In this document: positions 14,833-18,726 of the stretch, piece by piece
Position numbering within the stretch: the stretch's first letter is position 1
How the letters are laid out: every line of letters starts with the position of its first letter
From: Pelagibius sp041565695
Lineage (GTDB): Bacteria > Pseudomonadota > Alphaproteobacteria > Kiloniellales > Kiloniellaceae
Assembly (NCBI GenBank): GCA_041565695.1
Contig: JBFGUI010000053.1
Coordinates: 1 to 18,726, forward strand
Direction: 5' to 3'
Length of the DNA stretch: 18,726 nucleotides
Notes under the pieces: model-generated
What the model was told of the DNA's origin: nothing
The model's input: the letters and a program-made list of their open reading frames with translations, nothing else
The model's database searches: none
Program-made: the position numbers and the translations under genes

Positions 14833-15435
14833 ATGAGATCTGTACCGATCAAAGCTGTTTTCGCCTTCGTAGCCGCCACTACCCTCGCGACCGCCGGGCC
14901 TGCCCTCGCCGCCGGTTCACATGCCGGCGGGCACGGCGCCGAACCGCAGGGCCATGGGCATAAGCATGCGATGAAATTCGGCGCACCGGGCAAGGCTGGC
15001 GAAGTCGACCGCACCATCGAGATCGTGATGGGCGACAACTTCTTCGAGCCGGAAAGCTTTTCCGTCCGCCCGGGCGAGACGATCCGCTTTGTCGTCGTAA
15101 ACGCCGGCGACTTCCTGCATGAGTTCAACATCGGCACGGCGACAATGCATGCCGCGCACCAGGAAGAGATGCTGGCCATGATGGAACAGGGAACAATGAC
15201 CCCGACCGGCCTGAATCACGACGCAATGACGATGCACGGCCGGACGTCGGACATGCACGGGGCCGCCCACGACGACCCCAACAGCGTGCTGCTCGAGCCC
15301 GGCGAGACCAAGGAGCTCGTCTGGCGCTTTGCGGCGGCGAGCGATCTCGAGTTCGCCTGCAATGTCCCGGGCCACTACGAAGCCGGCATGAGGGGCGATG
15401 TCGACTTCGCCAGGCCGCATCGGGCGGGCAGCTGA
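14833..15435 (+). CDS. Periplasmic Met/His-rich cupredoxin, CopI-like
   Basis: Type-1 copper protein of the plastocyanin/azurin fold. The frame is open from 14710, but the ATG at 14833 opens a clean signal peptide (MRSVPIKAVF, hydrophobic core, cleavage after ALAA near residue 27) and has AAGGA about 10 nt upstream; this gives 200 residues. Predicted copper ligands: His96 in FLHEF, Cys176, His181 and Met186 in CNVPGHYEAGM. Extra metal-binding features are a His-rich N-terminus (30-45) and a loop at about 105-146 with many Met and His. This set resembles CopI-type cupredoxins linked to periplasmic copper tolerance; that link is from family knowledge, not tested. It follows the His/Cys-rich gene by 198 bp and is closed by an intrinsic terminator, so it probably belongs to the same copper-induced transcript. 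Confidence 0.87.
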   Translation: MRSVPIKAVFAFVAATTLATAGPALAAGSHAGGHGAEPQGHGHKHAMKFGAPGKAGEVDRTIEIVMGDNFFEPESFSVRPGETIRFVVVNAGDFLHEFNIGTATMHAAHQEEMLAMMEQGTMTPTGLNHDAMTMHGRTSDMHGAAHDDPNSVLLEPGETKELVWRFAAASDLEFACNVPGHYEAGMRGDVDFARPHRAGS

Positions 15436-15440
15436 CATCC

Positions 15441-15472
15441 GGACTCCGCAGAGCGGAGCCAGGTGATACCTG
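15441..15472 (+). other. Two small hairpins just after the cupredoxin stop
   Basis: CTCCGC-AGA-GCGGAG (15444-15458, extended by GG/CC across one bulged A) is followed directly by CAGGT-GAT-ACCTG (15460-15472). Neither has a T-run. They lie in the 3' untranslated region between the stop codon and the terminator and may stabilise the mRNA end. The function is a guess. Confidence 0.45.
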
Positions 15473-15509
15473 CAGGCCGCCTGTTCCCTCGAAACACACA
15501 ACGCCTACG

Positions 15510-15541
15510 GGGGTGCCGATGTCCGTCGGCGCCCCTTTTTT
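15510..15541 (+). terminator. Intrinsic terminator of the cupredoxin transcript
   Basis: GGGGTGCCGA (15510-15519) pairs with TCGGCGCCCC (15526-15535) in a 10-bp stem with one G-U pair and a 6-nt loop, followed by six T. The minus strand has no matching T-run, so it acts on the plus strand. Confidence 0.92.
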
Positions 15542-15582
15542 CTTGGCCGGCTCGTAGTGTCCGCCCGGTCGGCGCGCCTTGC

Positions 15583-15615
15583 GCAACGTTGCCGATCCGC
15601 ATAATGTATACGTTA
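15583..15615 (+). promoter_or_regulatory. Promoter and palindromic operator of the catabolic operon
   Basis: An AT-rich patch in G+C-rich DNA. CATAAT (15600-15605) matches the -10 consensus at 5 of 6; a poor -35 TTGCGC (15579-15584) is 15 nt upstream. Two dyads overlap it: the perfect palindrome GCAACGTTGC (15583-15592) and the near-palindrome TAATGTATACGTTA (15602-15615) with core GTATAC, a form common among GntR-family operators. The second would cover the -10 and the start site, fitting repression. Which protein binds is inferred. From here to 15706 I see only the ribosome-binding site AGGGAGG (15696-15702). Confidence 0.55.
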
Positions 15616-15706
15616 AAAAATGCATTGTTGTTCCCAGCGGGGCTGCCTGTGCCGGGCTGGGCAGCGATCAAAGAGCTGCAGATTCTGCTGAAAAAAGGGA
15701 GGTGCA

Positions 15707-16804
15707 ATGGCCGAAGAGTTCGAAGTCGCCGTCTTCGAGGGCGACGGCATCGGCCCGGAAATCATGGCGCCGACGCTGGATCTGCTCCAGCGCCTTACCG
15801 CCCAGTATGACGGATTCAGCTTTCAATTCCAGTCCCTTCCGGCCGGCGCGGCGCACTATGCCAAGAGCGGGGAGTCCCTGCCGTCCGGCTCCATGGAAGC
15901 GGCGCGGGCCGCCGATGCCATCCTGCTCTCGGCCATGGGCCTGCCGTCGATCCGCTATCCCGACGGCACCGAGATCGCCCCGCAGCTGGAACTGCGCCAG
16001 GAGCTCAACCTCTTCGCCGGCCTGCGGCCGGTCGTCGTTGCGCCGGGCCAGAACTCGCCCCTGAAGATCCCGCAGGGCCGGGCCATCGACTTCCTGCTGA
16101 TCCGGGAGTCGACCGAGGGGCTGTTCTGGTCGCTGGGCCGCGGCGAAGTCAGCGAAGAGGAGGCCCGCGAGACCCTGGTGATCACCCGGGCTGTCTCGCA
16201 GAAGCTTTTCGCCTATGCCTTCCGCCTCGCCGAGCGTCGCCGCGCGGCGGGCCGCGGCCGGGGTCACGTCAGCTGCGTCGACAAGGCCAACGTGTTCCGC
16301 GCCTTCGCCTTCTTCCGCAAGCTTTTCCAGGAGGAGGCCGCCAGGCATCCCGATATCACCGCCGAAGCAATCTACGTGGACGCCACCGCGCTGTGGATGG
16401 TGCAGAAGCCCTGGGATTTCGACGTTCTGGTCACCGAGAACATGTTCGGCGACATCCTCTCCGACCTGGGTGCCGGCCTCATGGGCGGCCTTGGCGTCGC
16501 GCCCTCCGCCGACATCGGCGAGCACCACGCGGTCTTCCAGCCCTGCCATGGCAGCGCCCCCGACATCGTCGGCAAGGCCACGGCCAATCCGATGGCGATG
16601 ATCCTCTCGGCCGCCATGATGCTGGACTGGCTGGGCGATCAACGCGGCCTGCCGCAAGTGACCGAGGCCGGCAACCGGCTGCGCCAGGCGGTCGAGCGCA
16701 CCATCGCCAAGGGCGAGTTTCTGACCCCCGACCTGGGCGGCACGGCCGGCACCGAGGCGGCGGCGGCGGCGGTCGCCGACGCGCTCGACGCGATTCCGCG
16801 ATGA
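15707..16804 (+). CDS. Isocitrate/isopropylmalate dehydrogenase-family enzyme
   Basis: NAD(P)-dependent beta-decarboxylating dehydrogenase family, acting on malate-like acids with a 3-substituent (isopropylmalate, isocitrate, tartrate). It has 365 residues and a strong AGGGAGG ribosome-binding site. Substrate-site residues: Arg97 and Arg107 (LELRQELNLFAGLRP), Arg133 (RESTEGLFW), Lys193 (VDKANV), Asp225 (YVDATAL), Asp249 and Asp253 (FGDILSD); NAD site HGSAPDIVGKATANP at 281-295. The active-site Tyr (Tyr139 in Thermus IPMDH) is replaced by Phe140. Neighbours are an oxidoreductase and a GntR regulator rather than leuC/leuD, so a catabolic role such as tartrate-type acid oxidation is more likely than leucine synthesis. 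The stop overlaps the next start (ATGA), so translation is probably coupled. Confidence 0.88.
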   Translation: MAEEFEVAVFEGDGIGPEIMAPTLDLLQRLTAQYDGFSFQFQSLPAGAAHYAKSGESLPSGSMEAARAADAILLSAMGLPSIRYPDGTEIAPQLELRQELNLFAGLRPVVVAPGQNSPLKIPQGRAIDFLLIRESTEGLFWSLGRGEVSEEEARETLVITRAVSQKLFAYAFRLAERRRAAGRGRGHVSCVDKANVFRAFAFFRKLFQEEAARHPDITAEAIYVDATALWMVQKPWDFDVLVTENMFGDILSDLGAGLMGGLGVAPSADIGEHHAVFQPCHGSAPDIVGKATANPMAMILSAAMMLDWLGDQRGLPQVTEAGNRLRQAVERTIAKGEFLTPDLGGTAGTEAAAAAVADALDAIPR

Positions 16805-17838
16805 CGGCTGCCGGCCTCACAGCACCGCTGCGCGTGGCGGGTCTCGGCGCCGGCTATTTCAGTCGCTTCCACTACGATGCCTGGCAGCGGCTCGACCGCG
16901 CCGAGCTGGTCGGCGTTGCGGATCGGGACCTGACCAAAGCGAAGGCTGTCGGCGCTGCCGCCTTCAGCGACGCCGCAGCGATGCTGGCCGAGCTGCAGCC
17001 GGACCTGGTGGACATCGTTACGCCGCCGGACACCCACCTCGACATGATCGCCCTGGCGCTCGACGCCGGCGCCAAAGCAATTATCTGCCAGAAGCCGTTC
17101 TGCGGCAGCCTGGCGCTGGCCAAACGCGGCCAGGCGCTGGCGGCGGGCGCCGGCGTGCCCCTGGTGGTGCACGAGAACTTCCGCTTCCAGCCCTGGTACC
17201 GCCGCCTGCGGCGTGAGATCGACGCCGGCCGCCTCGGTCAGCTGCTGCAGGTCACCTTTCGCCTGCGCCCCGGCGACGGCCAGGGCCCTGGGGCCTATCT
17301 CGACCGCCAGCCCTACTTCCAGACGATGCCGCGCTTCCTGATCCACGAGACCGGCGTGCACTGGATCGACACCTTTCGCTTCCTGCTTGGCGAGCCCGAG
17401 CTCGTCTACGCCGACCTGCGCCGACTCAATCCGGCAATCGCAGGCGAAGATGCCGGCTACTTCGTCTTCGGCTATGCCGACGGTGCCCGCGCCCTGTTCG
17501 ACGGCAACCGCCTGCTCGACCACGTCGCCGAGGACCGCCGCCGCACCATGGGCGAATGCAGCGTCGAAGGCACGGCGGGAGAAATACAACTGCTGGGCGA
17601 TGGCAGCCTGCGAGTGCGTGAGAGAGGCACGAACGACTGGCGACTTCTGGCGCCGCCGCCGCCGAATCAGGGCTTCGGCGGCGACTGCGTGCTGGCACTG
17701 CAGCGTCATGTGGTGGATGCTTTGCTGGACGGCGCGCAGCTGGAAAACGAAGCCGAGTCCTACCTGCGAAACATGGAGATCGAAGAAGCGATCTATCGCT
17801 CGGCGGAAACCGGTCGGAGGATCGACATAAGACGATGA
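16801..17838 (+). CDS. Gfo/Idh/MocA-family oxidoreductase
   Basis: NAD(P)-dependent dehydrogenase family acting on sugars, inositols and their acids. The ATG at 16801 overlaps the previous stop as ATGA and gives 345 residues. The N-terminal Rossmann fold has GLGAGYFSRFH (14-24) and TPPDTH (74-79). The usual EKP motif reads CQKP (96-99), with Gln for Glu and catalytic-type Lys98 kept. The C-terminal domain has HENFRFQPW (124-132) and HETGVHWID (182-190), the active-site His region of the family. Its stop overlaps the start of the GntR gene, again by ATGA. The tight coupling with the IPMDH-like enzyme suggests that both act on one polyhydroxy acid pathway, but the substrate cannot be read from sequence. 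Confidence 0.88.
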   Translation: MTAAGLTAPLRVAGLGAGYFSRFHYDAWQRLDRAELVGVADRDLTKAKAVGAAAFSDAAAMLAELQPDLVDIVTPPDTHLDMIALALDAGAKAIICQKPFCGSLALAKRGQALAAGAGVPLVVHENFRFQPWYRRLRREIDAGRLGQLLQVTFRLRPGDGQGPGAYLDRQPYFQTMPRFLIHETGVHWIDTFRFLLGEPELVYADLRRLNPAIAGEDAGYFVFGYADGARALFDGNRLLDHVAEDRRRTMGECSVEGTAGEIQLLGDGSLRVRERGTNDWRLLAPPPPNQGFGGDCVLALQRHVVDALLDGAQLENEAESYLRNMEIEEAIYRSAETGRRIDIRR

Positions 17839-18542
17839 AAGCCGGTGACGTGCAGGAAGCAAGGGACCAAGAGGCCTCCGCCAAGCAGCCTTCCCAGACC
17901 CAGCGCGCCACGACGGTCCTGCGCGACATGATCGTGAGCAACCGGCTGCCTGCCGGGGCGAGCTATCTGGAATCGGAGCTGGCGGATATGCTGGGCATGT
18001 CGCGCACGCCGGTCCGCGAAGCCGCCATGGTGCTTGAGGCGCAGGGCCTGGTCGAGGTGCGGCCGCGCCGCGGCATCCGGATCCTGCCGCTGTCGGCCCA
18101 GGACATGCGCGAGATCTACCAGATCCTGACGGAGCTCGAGGGACTTGCGGCCGAGCAGGCTGCCGCCCGCAAGCTGACCAAGGCAGAGGTCAAGGCCGTC
18201 GAAAGAACCCTTGCCGAGATGGAGGCGGCGCTCGAGACGGACGACCGCGAGTCCTGGGCCGCCGCAGACAAGCGCTTCCACCAGCTGCTGCTCGCCCTGT
18301 CAGCGAACCGGCGTCTCGAAGCACTGGTCGAGTCCTACAATGACCAGGTCCACCGGGCGCGGATGCTGACGGTTCGCCTGCGTCCCTCCCCCGTCAAGTC
18401 CAACCGCGACCACCGCGCACTCTTCGAGGCCATCAAGGCGGGCGACAGGCGGCGCGCCCGCGCGCTGCACACGGCCCATCGCAAGGAGGCCATGAAACTG
18501 ATCATCGAACTGCTGCAGAAGCACGGCTTTCATCAGGTCTGA
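17835..18542 (+). CDS. GntR-family (FadR/FCD subfamily) transcriptional regulator
   Basis: DNA-binding regulator, probably a repressor released by a small acid made or used by the operon. The 235 residues hold a winged helix-turn-helix at about 22-83 (recognition region SRTPVREA 56-63, RPRRGIRI wing 76-83) and an all-helical FCD ligand domain at about 90-220 with the usual metal ligands Asp145, His149 (DKRFH), His193 (DHRAL) and His215 (TAHR). The ATG overlaps the previous stop (ATGA), so it is co-translated with the two enzymes, which fits autoregulation. Candidate operators are the GTATAC palindrome at 15602-15615 and TGTCTGACA at 18588-18596. The stop codon lies inside an inverted repeat. 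Confidence 0.93.
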   Translation: MKAGDVQEARDQEASAKQPSQTQRATTVLRDMIVSNRLPAGASYLESELADMLGMSRTPVREAAMVLEAQGLVEVRPRRGIRILPLSAQDMREIYQILTELEGLAAEQAAARKLTKAEVKAVERTLAEMEAALETDDRESWAAADKRFHQLLLALSANRRLEALVESYNDQVHRARMLTVRLRPSPVKSNRDHRALFEAIKAGDRRRARALHTAHRKEAMKLIIELLQKHGFHQV

Positions 18543-18552
18543 AAGACAGACC
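18536..18552. repeat. Inverted repeat GGTCTG-N5-CAGACC at the end of the GntR gene
   Basis: Perfect 6-bp arms (18536-18541 and 18547-18552) overlap the TGA stop at 18540-18542. No T-run follows, so a terminator is unlikely. GTCTG/CAGAC recurs at 18589-18593 and 18643-18647. Confidence 0.6.
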
Positions 18553-18586
18553 GTCACGCCGTGAAGCAGGCCGTGCGGGAACGATT

Positions 18587-18620
18587 TTGTCTGACAGCCT
18601 CGCGCGCGCCGTACTACGAT
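18587..18620 (+). promoter_or_regulatory. Promoter with overlapping GntR-type operator for the last gene
   Basis: -35 CTGACA (18591-18596, 5 of 6), an 18-nt spacer and -10 TACGAT (18615-18620, 4 of 6). The dyad TTGTCTGACAG (18587-18597) overlaps the -35 and fits TNGT-N3-ACNA, the FCD-type operator consensus described for LldR, at all but the last base. Transcription would start near 18627, 22 nt before the TTG codon. Confidence 0.5.
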
Positions 18621-18648
18621 CTCCCGGCAGGAATTCAGGAGACAGACA

Positions 18649-18726
18649 TTGGTTGATGGTCCCGGCGCCGACGCGGAACTGACGCCTCCCGCCGCCGTCG
18701 GCTTCATCGGTCTCGGCCAGATGGGC
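18649..18726 (+). CDS. NAD-binding 3-hydroxyisobutyrate dehydrogenase-like protein, 3' truncated by window
   Basis: Only 26 codons are visible. The TTG start at 18649 has AGGAG (18637-18641) 7 nt upstream. After a short leader the Rossmann motif VGFIGLGQMG appears at residues 17-26, the typical opening of beta-hydroxyacid dehydrogenases (3-hydroxyisobutyrate, tartronate semialdehyde reductase and relatives). It follows the GntR gene by 106 bp with its own promoter candidate and probably belongs to the same catabolic locus. The exact substrate cannot be judged from this fragment. Confidence 0.8.
   Translation, partial: MVDGPGADAELTPPAAVGFIGLGQMG

Noticed and set aside
18536..18552. Terminator at the end of the GntR gene
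   Set aside because: No T-run follows the 6-bp stem, and the same core recurs nearby, which fits an operator better.

Overview
The window is G+C-rich, densely packed DNA with short intergenic gaps. Gene content (an FNR/FixK-type box, a PHP-type PolX, a stand-alone 2-oxoacid dehydrogenase E2 beside a leucine dehydrogenase-like enzyme, a CopA with YHS domains) suggests a proteobacterium, most likely an alphaproteobacterium of the Rhodospirillales kind. The lineage is inferred from protein style and not proven. I saw no rRNA, tRNA, CRISPR array, insertion sequence or phage gene.

Layout. (1) 1-4096, plus strand: the 3' part of an E2 acyltransferase gene, a Leu/Glu/Phe/Val dehydrogenase, an RNase Z-like metallo-beta-lactamase-fold hydrolase and a CheR-type methyltransferase. 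The first two fit branched-chain amino acid breakdown (deamination, then oxidative decarboxylation). (2) 4093-5811, minus strand: DNA polymerase X with a C-terminal PHP domain. (3) 5812-8148: a divergent region with a near-perfect FNR/FixK box, then a triple-BON-domain protein and a phenylacetate-CoA-ligase-like adenylating enzyme on the plus strand. (4) 8145-10811, minus strand: an 888-residue fusion of AMP-dependent acyl ligase, acyl carrier protein and PlsC-type acyltransferase.

(5) 10929-15541 is a copper-handling island built around a 309-bp divergent control region. Leftward run a CopA-type Cu(I) P-type ATPase with two YHS domains and a heavy-metal-binding domain, then a Tat-type secreted DUF411 protein. 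Rightward run a small secreted His/Cys-rich protein and a Met/His-rich cupredoxin, closed by a strong intrinsic terminator. Each side has its own CueR/MerR-type promoter. Between the two promoters lies an array of GACGGC elements that I cannot assign. No CueR-like regulator gene is in the window.

(6) 15600-18726, plus strand: a catabolic-looking operon. It has an AT-rich palindromic promoter, an isocitrate/isopropylmalate dehydrogenase-family enzyme, a Gfo/Idh/MocA oxidoreductase and a GntR/FCD repressor, the three genes coupled through ATGA overlaps. It is followed by the start of a 3-hydroxyisobutyrate-dehydrogenase-like gene with its own promoter. The substrate is not known from sequence.

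The most interesting points are the two-promoter copper island with its unexplained repeat array, the ligase-ACP-acyltransferase fusion, the FNR-like box between polX and the BON gene, the GTCTG/CAGAC repeats around the GntR gene end, and two catalytic-residue substitutions (E2 HxxxDG to HxxxMG, and the IPMDH-family active-site Tyr to Phe). None of these amounts to a demonstrated new system.
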